Shown here: positions 1-7,195 of the stretch, in pieces | Layout of the letters: every line of letters starts with the position of its first letter | Numbering within the stretch: the first letter of the stretch is position 1 | From: JABDGC01 sp964466595 | GTDB taxonomy: Bacteria > Pseudomonadota > Gammaproteobacteria > DSM-16500 | Length of the DNA stretch: 15,534 bases | NCBI GenBank assembly: GCA_964466595.1 | Contig: CAYXNR010000053.1 | Coordinates: 1 to 15,534 of the forward strand | Direction: 5' to 3' | Made by a program: the position numbers and the translations under genes | Notes under the pieces: model-generated | What the model was told of the DNA's origin: nothing | Seen by the model: the letters and a program-made list of their open reading frames with translations, nothing else | The model's database searches: none

Positions 1-13
1 TGCAAACCTATTC

Positions 14-88
14 GGGCGATTAGCTCAGCGGTAGAGCACTACCTTCACACGGTAGGGGTCAGTGGTTCGATCCCACTATCGCCCACCA
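14..88 (+). tRNA. tRNA-Val, anticodon CAC
   Basis: A full cloverleaf can be folded by eye. The acceptor stem GGGCGAT (14-20) pairs with ATCGCCC (78-84). The anticodon stem CTACC (39-43) pairs with GGTAG (51-55) around the loop TTCACAC, which gives anticodon CAC at 46-48. The T stem AGTGG (61-65) pairs with CCACT (73-77) around TTCGATC. The discriminator is A85 and the CCA end (86-88) is encoded. The anticodon reads the valine codon GTG. Only 13 bases lie upstream, so its promoter or a tRNA cluster would be outside the window. Confidence 0.96.
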
Positions 89-104
89 ATTTTTTAAGGC
101 AGGC

Positions 105-1103
105 ATGATGATGGAAGGTCAAATTCTTATCGACTCTTTTGAAAGCACGATTTTAAAAACCAATCCCTTAAACGACCCACATCGCCGAAAATTAGTTATT
201 TATCTGCCTCCTGATTATCAACATTCCGACAAACAATACCCTGTTCTTTTTTTGCTATCAGGTTTTACTGGAAAAGGCCTGATGATGCTAAATCACGAGG
301 CCTTTTCAGAAGCAATTGACGAAAGGCTGAATCGTCTCATTAGCAGAAAACAAATCCAAGAGATGATTGTGGTCATGCCGGATTGCTTTACCTACTATGG
401 CGGCAGTCAATATCTCAATTCAGTGGCTCTCGGGCAATACGAAACGCATTTCATCCAAGAACTGGTGCCTTATATTAAAAATAAGTTTCGCGTTAAAACA
501 GCTAGAACAGCCTGGGCTCTAGCCGGACATTCCAGTGGCGGCTATGGGGCACTTATTTTAGGAATGCGCCACCCTGAAATTTTTGGTATTGCTGCCTGCC
601 ATAGCGGGGATATGGGTTTTGAATATTGCTATCAGCCGGATTTTCCAGAGGTGATGATCGAACTAGAAAAAAGCGGTGGCATCACTCAATTTATGCAAAA
701 ATTTTATGCCCTTAAAAAGAAAGGTGGCAAAAGCTTTCTCACACTTAATATTCTCGCTATGGCAGCTGCTTATTCACCTAATCTTCAAACTAAACCACAG
801 TGCTTTGACCTGCCCTTCGATTTAAAAACCGGTGAAATCTTGCCTACCATCTGGGAAAAATGGCTGGCCTTGGACCCGGTTCGTATGAGTACGCATTATG
901 TAGAACAATTGAAAAGCCTCAAACTTTTTATTGATTGCGGCCTACAAGATGAGTTTAGATTATATGCAGGTTCACGTATGTTTTCCGAGCGCTTAAAACA
1001 ACTTCAGATCCCGCATACTTATGAGGAATTTGAAGATTCGCATATGAAAATCTCTTATCGCTACGATCGCTCTTTGCAGTTTATTTCTGAGAACCTAGCT
1101 TAA
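105..1103 (+). CDS. Esterase-D/enterochelin-esterase-like alpha/beta hydrolase
   Basis: This is a 332-residue serine hydrolase of the putative esterase (esterase D, Fes, mycolyltransferase-like) family. The N-terminal part has the family's early strands (VIYLPPDY, residues 31-38; YPVLFLLSGF, 45-54). The nucleophile elbow GHSSGG puts the catalytic serine at Ser143. Asp282 (GLQDEF) and His313 (DSHMK) are well placed to complete the triad. No signal peptide or membrane segment is seen, so it is probably cytoplasmic. Its substrate cannot be told; relatives act on S-formylglutathione, siderophore esters or acyl esters. Three ATG codons stand in a row (105, 108, 111) behind the purine-rich AAGGCAGG at 96-103, so the true start could be any of them. 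It starts 17 nt after the tRNA and ends 71 nt before the ATPase gene. No convincing terminator separates the two, so co-transcription is possible. Confidence 0.82.
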   Translation: MMMEGQILIDSFESTILKTNPLNDPHRRKLVIYLPPDYQHSDKQYPVLFLLSGFTGKGLMMLNHEAFSEAIDERLNRLISRKQIQEMIVVMPDCFTYYGGSQYLNSVALGQYETHFIQELVPYIKNKFRVKTARTAWALAGHSSGGYGALILGMRHPEIFGIAACHSGDMGFEYCYQPDFPEVMIELEKSGGITQFMQKFYALKKKGGKSFLTLNILAMAAAYSPNLQTKPQCFDLPFDLKTGEILPTIWEKWLALDPVRMSTHYVEQLKSLKLFIDCGLQDEFRLYAGSRMFSERLKQLQIPHTYEEFEDSHMKISYRYDRSLQFISENLA

Positions 1104-1174
1104 AAAACACCTCTATTGCCAGCTTGCTCTATTCCAGTTCATAATAGGCCGGTTTTTTTATTGCTGGAGAAGAC

Positions 1175-3679
1175 ATGCTCACTTATGAATTTTCCGTTCC
1201 GGGAGTCACCTGTTCTGCCTGTACTGGCTCAATCGACTATGTAGTAGAAGAAGCGAGAAAAGAAAAAAAACTCACGGGAATACGTTCTATCAATATCGAT
1301 CTCGCTGAAGTACCGCCTCGTGCTCTTGTTCACGTTGAAGAAGGTCTGGAAAAGTCTGCGGTAAAAAATGAACTGAATGAGCTTCTAATCGATGTTGGTT
1401 TTGAATTCACTGATGTTGTGCCAACAGCAATTATAATTCGTCAACTCATCTTAAAAGGTCTACTGGGTCTTGTGACGGGCTCGATCATGTTAGGTCTTTG
1501 CCTCTCTGGTCTCGGGCTATCCATGGGAGTCATGTATCTAATCGGCTTCCTTTGCACAGCCTTAACCTTCTATCTTGGAAAAGATACTTATCAAGAAGCT
1601 TTCAAGAAGCTCAAAGCAAAACAATTAACCATGCACACGCTCTTTTCTCTTAGCACGCTTACCGCCCTAGGTATTTCCTTGCTTTCTTTTCTGGTTCCCA
1701 CCATCCCGATGATGTTCGATACCGCTTTACTTATTTTTGGTTTTATTCATCTGGGTAAAGCTTATGAACAATCCACTAAACGAAAGGTTGGCCAAGCCGC
1801 CTCCTATCGTGCCTTAGCGCCTGCAAAAATTTCAGTGCGTCAGGCAAATGGCAAGTTTCAGGAAGAATCGATCTATAACATCATGCCAGGTAGCATCATT
1901 CGCGTACCTCAAGGTGGGGTGATTGGGCTAAATGGTGAGTATCTTCCAGAAGACAAATCAGAAAATAGCACGACTATTATTAATCCTTTTAGTGGTAGTA
2001 ATCTGCCGCAAAAAATCGAGCCCTACAATAATATTTTAGCCGGCTCTCTGGTTCCCACCAATGTGGATCATATTGACCTCAGAGTCACCAAAAGTGAAGA
2101 GGATTCTTATTTAGCTTTTTTAGAGAAAAATGCAAAATTGACTCTGACTAAAAAAGCTCCCCTACAGACAGTAGCTGATAAGATTTTGCAGTACTTTGTG
2201 CCCACCGTTCTTTTTCTAGCGCTTGCCTCTGCTTTCACGATCGGCTTTTTATTCACTACCTTATCCGCCTTACAAGTGGCGGCAACGATGCTTGCTTTAG
2301 CCTGTCCTTGCATATTCGGACTCATTATTCCACTGATTATTAAACTTGCTATTGTTATAGCCAATACCATGGGCGTCCAAGTTGCCCATGGTGAAAGTTT
2401 ACAAGCTGCTGCTGAGACGGAAATTATTTTTTTTGATCTGCAAGGCACGCTCACCTCCGATGAGATTTTTGTAAGTTCTGGTCGTGCAGAACAGCCAGTA
2501 ACTAATCTCTCGACCCTCATGCTAGATTATCTCGCTGCCATCGAACAATTTTCTGAGCATCCCTTTGCTTGCGCTATTCAGAAATATATTTATGAGCACT
2601 TAAAAAGACCTAAAAGGTCTAATAAAAAAGGAATTGTACCCGAGGTCACTCTCGAGGAAACCTTCCATTCTGGCATGCGCGCTAGCATTCGAGGAGAAAC
2701 CTATCTCGTCGGCAACAAGGCCCTTTTTCTAGAACAAGGCTTCAAAGAGGAAGATTTTAAAAACGCTGACCTTCCCAATCATGAAGCAGAACATGTTATT
2801 TATCTCGCTCGTAACAAGCTTATCCAAGGTTGTATTTTATTAAAAAATCCCTTGCGCGAGGGAGCAGCAGAAGTCGTTCGCGCCTTACAAGATCAAGGCA
2901 AGGAAGTTCGCTTTTGCACAGGAGCGAGTCTAGAAACCGCTGAAAAACATATTCGTCAATTAGAGCAAAGCGGCGTTCGTCCTATTCCTCGAGCGCATAT
3001 TTATGCAAATTGTACGCCGCAGGACAAACAGGATCATATTGAAAAATTAAGCGTTGAAGGACGAAAGGTCGCTATGATTGGCGATGGTCTCAATGATGCA
3101 CCAGCCTTTGAAAAGAGTTTCTTTAGCATTGCTATTGAGTCAGCACAAAGTTATAAACTGACTCAGGACACGGCCGGCGCTGTCATCCATAAAGATTCGA
3201 ATAATGAGTTATCACTCCGCGCCATTCCCCGTATTTTCAAGCTCGCTGATCAAACAGTAAAAACCATTAAACAAAATCTAGCCCTCTCTCTCTCTTATAA
3301 TATGGTAACCATGTTTGCTATTCCCAGTCTTTTTATTGGCTTTAGCTTTATTCTGAATCCAGCACTTGGTGCAGCCTTGATGTTTATTCAATCCACACTT
3401 ATTTTAGCCCATGTGCAGTACTTCAAAAAAAAACAACTAGCTTCCCTTGAGCTCGACACCAATCCTGCAATTTGGAAAAGCACTGACAATCAGGTTCTGA
3501 ATAAGCTACCTTTGTCACCATCTCAATTTAAAAAAGCACAGGATGATTTTGACTTCAATTATGGAAAGAAGAACGCTGAAAGAACAGAAAAGCCTCAGTC
3601 AGAGACTTCGTATTCCATCCAAATCACTGATGACTTAGCGCAGGTGTATGGAAATAGCGTCTATCTAAAACCCCATTGA
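1175..3679 (+). CDS. Copper-type P1B ATPase with eroded catalytic motifs (possible pseudo-transporter)
   Basis: This 834-residue intact protein has the layout of a heavy-metal P1B ATPase. It has an N-terminal HMA domain with CxxC (Cys13, Cys16), an actuator region (about 215-305), the CPC metal motif in a membrane helix (Cys377-Pro-Cys379), a P/N domain and two final helices. The metal-site Tyr-Asn (708-709) is kept. SEHP (460-463) and the hinge GDGLNDAP (636-643) are also intact. Other core motifs are not. Phosphorylation motif DKTGT is DLQGT (Asp421 kept, Lys and Thr lost). Actuator TGE is SGS (273-275), which removes the glutamate used for dephosphorylation. TGD is TGA (582-584). GxG of the nucleotide pocket is HSG (498-500). 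An unusual hydrophilic tail of about 80 residues follows the last helix. The ribosome site GGAGA lies at 1165-1169. The frame is open throughout, so it seems to be under selection, perhaps as a very slow pump, a metal sensor or a chaperone. Fold and family are confident; activity is doubtful. Confidence 0.85.
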   Translation: MLTYEFSVPGVTCSACTGSIDYVVEEARKEKKLTGIRSINIDLAEVPPRALVHVEEGLEKSAVKNELNELLIDVGFEFTDVVPTAIIIRQLILKGLLGLVTGSIMLGLCLSGLGLSMGVMYLIGFLCTALTFYLGKDTYQEAFKKLKAKQLTMHTLFSLSTLTALGISLLSFLVPTIPMMFDTALLIFGFIHLGKAYEQSTKRKVGQAASYRALAPAKISVRQANGKFQEESIYNIMPGSIIRVPQGGVIGLNGEYLPEDKSENSTTIINPFSGSNLPQKIEPYNNILAGSLVPTNVDHIDLRVTKSEEDSYLAFLEKNAKLTLTKKAPLQTVADKILQYFVPTVLFLALASAFTIGFLFTTLSALQVAATMLALACPCIFGLIIPLIIKLAIVIANTMGVQVAHGESLQAAAETEIIFFDLQGTLTSDEIFVSSGRAEQPVTNLSTLMLDYLAAIEQFSEHPFACAIQKYIYEHLKRPKRSNKKGIVPEVTLEETFHSGMRASIRGETYLVGNKALFLEQGFKEEDFKNADLPNHEAEHVIYLARNKLIQGCILLKNPLREGAAEVVRALQDQGKEVRFCTGASLETAEKHIRQLEQSGVRPIPRAHIYANCTPQDKQDHIEKLSVEGRKVAMIGDGLNDAPAFEKSFFSIAIESAQSYKLTQDTAGAVIHKDSNNELSLRAIPRIFKLADQTVKTIKQNLALSLSYNMVTMFAIPSLFIGFSFILNPALGAALMFIQSTLILAHVQYFKKKQLASLELDTNPAIWKSTDNQVLNKLPLSPSQFKKAQDDFDFNYGKKNAERTEKPQSETSYSIQITDDLAQVYGNSVYLKPH

Positions 3680-3698
3680 CACTAAGGGTATTTACTGA

Positions 3699-3728
3699 TT
3701 GCTCCTTTAATTTAGCCTTCAGTATACT
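3699..3728 (+). promoter_or_regulatory. Likely sigma70 promoter of the small HTH gene
   Basis: TATACT at 3723-3728 is a good -10 box, 30 nt before the start codon at 3759. The best -35 is TTGCTC at 3699-3704, with an 18-bp spacer and only three matches to TTGACA. A TTGACA at 3676-3681 lacks a -10 at the right distance. The -10 is credible; the -35 is weak. Confidence 0.4.
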
Positions 3729-3758
3729 CTCCTAAAGGATTGCACTAGGGAGAGTAAG

Positions 3759-3992
3759 ATGTTGCATGATGCGAAAAACAAACATTTTGCACAACGCTTA
3801 AATAAATGCTTAGATGAGCTAGATCAGCGAGCAGATGTCCGAAAACGTTCGGCTATGCTGAGTAAAATGTTAAACATTCCCCGCCAACTCGCTTGGATGC
3901 TTCTCGAAGGACATCACATTCCAGATGAAACCTTATTGAATGAAATTGCTAGAGAATTTGAGGTTGAAACTAGCTGGCTCACAGGGAAATAA
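3759..3992 (+). CDS. Small helix-turn-helix DNA-binding protein
   Basis: This 77-residue protein resembles the XRE / lambda-repressor-like HTH fold. The segment from about residue 30 to 74 (helix, LNIPRQLAWMLLEG turn and recognition helix, then PDETLLNEIAREFEVETSWLTG) is the usual arrangement of a phage-type repressor DNA-binding domain. There is no second domain, so it would have to bind as a bare HTH dimer or act as an antitoxin-like or regulatory partner. No toxin-like gene adjoins it. It has a strong ribosome site GGGAGAG (3748-3754) and its own promoter. A MITE is inserted exactly after its stop codon, and the 9-bp target duplication contains the last two codons and the TAA, so the protein is unaltered. 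The target genes are unknown. Confidence 0.75.
   Translation: MLHDAKNKHFAQRLNKCLDELDQRADVRKRSAMLSKMLNIPRQLAWMLLEGHHIPDETLLNEIAREFEVETSWLTGK
3984..3992 (+). repeat. Target-site duplication of the MITE, left copy
   Basis: GGGAAATAA lies directly outside the left tip of the element and repeats exactly at 4276-4284 outside the right tip. This copy is also the final Gly-Lys-stop of the HTH gene. Nine bases is the usual target duplication of the IS903 group. Confidence 0.88.
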
Positions 3993-4067
3993 GACTTTGT
4001 TGAATAACTCAGCTATTGAATCCCCTCCCGCCACGCTTTTTGTGGAGGGAGGGGTAGGGGTGGGAGG
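3993..4067 (+). repeat. Left terminal inverted repeat of the MITE
   Basis: This 75-bp arm contains an internal hairpin at 4022-4054: 13-bp arms with one mismatch around the loop GCTTTTT. It also carries the G-run motif GGGAGGGGTAGGGGTGGG at 4047-4064. It is complementary to 4199-4275. Confidence 0.9.
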
Positions 4068-4198
4068 TAAAAAATACGGTCAGTGATACTGCTATTATTT
4101 GCGGACTTACTCTTAAAGCAATTTTTAATTTAAGCTTTTGCCACAGAAGGGATTCATAAGCAGTTTAATAAAAAGCTTTAAATTAGATATTAAAACAC

Positions 4199-4275
4199 CC
4201 TCCCACCCCTACCCCTCCCTCCACAAAAAGCGTGGCGGGAGGGGGTTCAATAAGGCTGAGTTATTCAACAAAGTC
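4199..4275 (-). repeat. Right terminal inverted repeat of the MITE
   Basis: This 77-bp arm is the reverse complement of 3993-4067 apart from a 2-bp indel and one mismatch. Its G-rich strand is the minus strand, with the four G-runs at 4202-4219. Confidence 0.9.
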
Positions 4276-4284
4276 GGGAAATAA
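4276..4284 (+). repeat. Target-site duplication of the MITE, right copy
   Basis: GGGAAATAA is identical to 3984-3992 and directly abuts the right tip CAAAGTC. Confidence 0.88.
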
Positions 4285-4312
4285 TAGAAAAAGCTGTTGA
4301 TCCTTCGCTTCG

Positions 4313-4472
4313 CTCAGGATGACAGGGTTAAGCTCAGGATGACGGAGTTGAACTCAGGATGACAGGGTTAAGCTCAGGATGACGGGGTTGAACTCAGGAT
4401 GACAGGGTTAAGCTCAGGATGACAGGGTTGAACTCAGGATGACAGGGTTAAACTCAGGATGAGAGTGCTAGT
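4313..4472. repeat. Tandem array of eight 20-bp units
   Basis: Units start every 20 bp from 4313 to 4453, with consensus CTCAGGATGACAGGGTTAAG. Units alternate between endings TTAAG and TTGAA, so much of the array is built of 40-bp dimers. The eighth unit (4453-4472) is decayed (about 15 of 20 matches). It supplies the stop codon and last five codons of the Sel1-repeat gene on the minus strand. The array is preceded by TCCTTCGCTTCG, so its first unit sits in a TTCGCTTCGCTCAGGATGAC context, a phrase I have seen as dispersed intergenic repeats in other bacterial genomes. The unit length is not a multiple of three and no reading frame is maintained. Confidence 0.93.
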
Positions 4473-5881
4473 CTATTCGCTGTAATCTGCTGATTGATTT
4501 GCTGTGAACGCTTCTCAGCCAACAAAATTTCGGCCGCTCCCATGGAGGTAGCGACTTTTTCACGCATCGGGACAAGAGCGGCTTGCAAAGCAGGATTAGT
4601 AGAAGCTGCCGCTAGTTTCAGCCAAGCATAAGCCTCTTGCTTATTGCGCGGCACACCCTGACCTTCGGCATACATTAAACCAAGCATGAGCTCTGCATTC
4701 TCCATCCCCTGCAGTGCCGCTTGATTATACCAATAGGCTGCCATTCTTTGATCGATTTCGATGGCTAGGCCTTGCTGGTAAAATAAACCCAACATATATT
4801 GCGCATTGGCGAGTCCTGCTTTTGCAGCCTCATAAAACCATTTCAGCGCTTGACGCGAATCTTGTTCGACGCCCTTTCCTTTATAGTAATAATAAGCTAA
4901 GGCAAACTGCGCCTCACTCAAGCCCTGTTGGGCTGCTTTTTGATACCACCTGACAGCAAGCGAAGGATTGGCGAGACAACCAATTCCATTCATTCTGAAG
5001 TAGCCTAAGCAGGCTTGGGCCAGCGGTAAACCGCTTTCTGCAGCTTTCGCAATTAATTGAAAGGCAAAAGCAGGATTAGAAGGTAAATCCCTTCCTGAAT
5101 AATACATGAGACCTAAATTATATTGAGCCAGGTCTAAGCCCTCAGCTGCAGCTTCCGCATACCAATAAGCAGCCCGGTTTTTATCTTGGGCTATACCCTG
5201 ACCGAGACTGTAAAGCAGTGCCACCATAAATTCTGCCTTAGTAAAATGCTGATTGGCTGCCTGCAAAAATAGCTTAAAGGCTTTCGAATAATCTTGCTTG
5301 AGCTCACTACTTCCTTGATGAGCTTGATAGTAAAGTAAACCCAAATTATATTGCGCCTGTGGAAGACCGAGGGCTGCAGCCTGAATATACCAGGGAAGCG
5401 CAGCATTCTGATCGCGTGGCAAGCCATAGCCTACTGAAAAAAGATAGCCTAGCATATAAGCCGCTTGGGCAAGCGGGCTTTGTTCTGATTTCGTTGCGGC
5501 TTCTTGGATCAAGGAGACAGCAAGACTCAGATTTTGCGCAACACCGAGTCCCTCGTAATACATCATGCCGAGGGCAAATTTTGCTTCAGGCAACTGTTGA
5601 TCTGCGGCTTTTTTAAACCAAGCAAAAGCCCGTTTAGGATCTTTCAGGCAAGCGAAACCCTGAAGAGAAAGATAGCCTAATTGGTATTCTGCAAAAGGAT
5701 TATTGTTTCTTGCCAGTATTCGATATAAGCCATAGGCTTTAGCATAGTCTTTATTCTTAAAAGCAAATTCAGCCGCGGTGATCAGTCTCCTCTCTCGAAG
5801 CGGCGGCATTGTTTTTGAAGCAAAAGGAAAAGCATAAACAAGGGAAGTAAATAAAAAGAGACTTAAAAAAATAAAGCGCAT
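4454..5881 (-). CDS. Exported Sel1-repeat protein (ten repeats)
   Basis: This 475-residue protein starts with a clear signal peptide (MRFIFLSLFLFTSLVYAFP, cleavage near residue 18-20). After a TPR-like helix pair (about 31-60) come ten Sel1 repeats beginning near residues 64, 100, 140, 176, 216, 252, 288, 324, 360 and 396. Each has the A-x-x-x-LG...YY-x-G-x-G-V...A-x-x-W-Y-x-x-AA pattern with a 36-residue period (40 in two). A Gln/Ala-rich tail closes it. It should form a periplasmic or secreted alpha-solenoid used for protein contacts. In Legionella, Sel1 proteins such as LpnE and EnhC act in host entry or cell-wall protection; similarity of role is only inferred. Its ATG shares bases with the rocD stop codon (TAATG) and has AGGG six bases upstream inside rocD, so it is translationally coupled to rocD. 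The C-terminal LALSS and stop lie in the tandem repeat array. Confidence 0.9.
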   Translation of the reverse strand: MRFIFLSLFLFTSLVYAFPFASKTMPPLRERRLITAAEFAFKNKDYAKAYGLYRILARNNNPFAEYQLGYLSLQGFACLKDPKRAFAWFKKAADQQLPEAKFALGMMYYEGLGVAQNLSLAVSLIQEAATKSEQSPLAQAAYMLGYLFSVGYGLPRDQNAALPWYIQAAALGLPQAQYNLGLLYYQAHQGSSELKQDYSKAFKLFLQAANQHFTKAEFMVALLYSLGQGIAQDKNRAAYWYAEAAAEGLDLAQYNLGLMYYSGRDLPSNPAFAFQLIAKAAESGLPLAQACLGYFRMNGIGCLANPSLAVRWYQKAAQQGLSEAQFALAYYYYKGKGVEQDSRQALKWFYEAAKAGLANAQYMLGLFYQQGLAIEIDQRMAAYWYNQAALQGMENAELMLGLMYAEGQGVPRNKQEAYAWLKLAAASTNPALQAALVPMREKVATSMGAAEILLAEKRSQQINQQITANRLALSS

Positions 5882-7095
5882 TAGCTACCCTGTGCTTCCG
5901 TTTCAATTTCTGCTAAGGCCTGCTCGATCATAGTCAGTGCCTCATCGATTTGCGCCTGTGTAATGATTAAAGGCGGCGCCAAGCGAACAACTGTTTTATG
6001 GGTTTCTTTACTTAGAATGCCATATTTTAATAACTTTAAGCAAAGGTCGCGTGCAGAAAATTTAGAATGAACCTCCAGACCCAATAACAAGCCCTTGCCT
6101 CGCACTTCTTTAATGACAGGAGAAGAAAGCGCCTGCAATTTTTCAATAAAATAGTGACCTTGTTCAGCAGCACGCAGAATGAGCTGATCTTCCACCAGAA
6201 TTTCCAAGGCACGCTTACCGACAACCGCAGCTAAAGGATTGCCGCCAAAGGTGCTACCATGGTCTCCGGGATGGAAAACTTGCATCAGTTCTTTTTGGGC
6301 TAAAAAGAGGGATACGGGTAAGAGGCCGCCGCCCAAAGCCTTGCCTAGCATCACAGCATCTGGCTTGACCCCTTCATGATCACAGGCTAGCAGTTTACCA
6401 GTTCTCCCTAAGCCAGTTTGAATTTCATCGCAAAGAAACAAGACTTTATTTTTCTTGCAAATTTCAGCACAGGTTTTTAAATAACCCGCGGGCGGAACAA
6501 TAATGCCGCCCTCGCCTTGAATAGGTTCAACAATAAAAGCCGCTGTATTTGGCGTAATTGCTAATTCCAAATCTTCGGCCTTACCATAATGAATCGTTTT
6601 GAGACCCGGTAGAAAAGGACCAAAGCCGGCTTGATATTGTACTTCTGAGGACATGCTGATCAGAGCAAGGGTGCGGCCATGAAAGTTTCCCTCACAGGAA
6701 ATAATTTCTGCTTTATGAGGGCGAATTCCCTTTACGGTATAAGCCCATTTTCGAGCTGCTTTTAGGGCTGTTTCAACAGCCTCTGCTCCCGAATTCATCG
6801 GTAAAGCTTTTTCAAAGCCTGTGAGTTCGCAAACTGTTTGCAAGAAAGGACCTAGTTTATCGGTATAAAAGGCTCGGGAAACGACGCCCAATTGTCCAGC
6901 CTGTTCTTGTAAGGCTTGAACAATTTTAGGATGACAATGACCAAAACTAACAGCAGAATAAGCACTCATCATATCGAGATAGCGTTTGCCGCTCTCATCC
7001 CAGAGATAAACGCCCTCCCCACGCCTTAAAGTAACAGGCAAGGGTTCATAATTATTCGCACCATATTGTAATTCTAAATCAACAGATGAATTCAT
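5881..7095 (-). CDS. rocD: Ornithine aminotransferase
   Basis: This 404-residue class III PLP-dependent aminotransferase transfers the delta-amino group of ornithine to 2-oxoglutarate, giving glutamate semialdehyde, in arginine/ornithine-to-proline/glutamate conversion in the cytoplasm. Visible hallmarks are YSAVSFGHCHP (residues 46-56), typical of ornithine aminotransferases, and NSGAEAVETALK (101-112). The cofactor Asp is Asp223 in CDEIQTGLGRTG and the Schiff-base lysine is Lys252 in MLGKALGGG; STFGGNP is at 281-287. The frame opens further upstream at a TTG (7107), but ATG at 7095 is chosen because GAGG (7105-7102) stands six bases before it. Length agrees with the family. The downstream Sel1 gene overlaps it by one base (TAATG). 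A duplicated 13-bp sequence lies just upstream at 7124-7149. A related acetylornithine or GABA aminotransferase is the main alternative, less likely given the motifs. Confidence 0.9.
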   Translation of the reverse strand: MNSSVDLELQYGANNYEPLPVTLRRGEGVYLWDESGKRYLDMMSAYSAVSFGHCHPKIVQALQEQAGQLGVVSRAFYTDKLGPFLQTVCELTGFEKALPMNSGAEAVETALKAARKWAYTVKGIRPHKAEIISCEGNFHGRTLALISMSSEVQYQAGFGPFLPGLKTIHYGKAEDLELAITPNTAAFIVEPIQGEGGIIVPPAGYLKTCAEICKKNKVLFLCDEIQTGLGRTGKLLACDHEGVKPDAVMLGKALGGGLLPVSLFLAQKELMQVFHPGDHGSTFGGNPLAAVVGKRALEILVEDQLILRAAEQGHYFIEKLQALSSPVIKEVRGKGLLLGLEVHSKFSARDLCLKLLKYGILSKETHKTVVRLAPPLIITQAQIDEALTMIEQALAEIETEAQGS

Positions 7096-7123
7096 AGTCA
7101 GCCTCAAAAAGCATATAATGATG

Positions 7124-7149
7124 TGGGTTAAAGATATGGGTTAAAGATA
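7124..7149. repeat. 13-bp tandem duplication upstream of rocD
   Basis: TGGGTTAAAGATA occurs twice head to tail (7124-7136 and 7137-7149), about 30-55 bp before the rocD ATG. On the minus strand it reads TATCTTTAACCCA twice. It may be a simple slippage duplication or a paired operator; no known regulator site was recognised. Confidence 0.6.
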
Positions 7150-7195
7150 ACATAAGATTAAAAAACTGAGGAAGAAAAACTACTTTTAAAATAAA

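Larger units (their letters stand above)
3993..4275. mobile_element. MITE with long terminal inverted repeats, IS903/IS5-like tips
   Basis: This 283-bp non-coding element has near-perfect terminal inverted repeats of 75 bp (left) and 77 bp (right) around a 131-bp AT-rich core with no reading frame. The arms differ only by a 2-bp indel and one mismatch about 21-30 bp from the tips. The tips begin GACTTTGTTGAATAACTC, very close to the terminal repeat I recall for IS903 (GGCTTTGTTGAATAAATC). With the perfect 9-bp duplication GGGAAATAA on both sides, this supports mobilisation in trans by an IS5-family, IS903-group transposase. No such transposase lies in this window. The low divergence of the arms and perfect duplication suggest a fairly recent insertion. 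Confidence 0.88.

Noticed and set aside
1104..1174. Possible terminator (GGCCGG followed by seven T) between the esterase and ATPase genes
   Set aside because: No stem of useful length pairs with the GGCCGG, so the T-run alone is not enough.
2107..2520. 137-codon open frame on the minus strand inside the ATPase gene
   Set aside because: It is antisense to a region encoding the conserved membrane and phosphorylation motifs, lacks recognisable domains, and looks like a coding shadow.
3676..3681. Perfect TTGACA as a -35 box for the HTH gene
   Set aside because: No -10-like hexamer lies 15-19 bp downstream; the TATACT at 3723 is too far away.
4313..4472. CRISPR array
   Set aside because: The 20-bp units are directly adjacent with no spacers, and no cas genes are present.
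5359..5616. Open frames antisense to the Sel1 repeats
   Set aside because: They arise from the repetitive codon pattern of the Sel1 gene and have no domain or ribosome site.
7081..7107. TTG at 7107 as the rocD start
   Set aside because: The GAGG ribosome site overlaps this TTG and is correctly spaced for the ATG at 7095.
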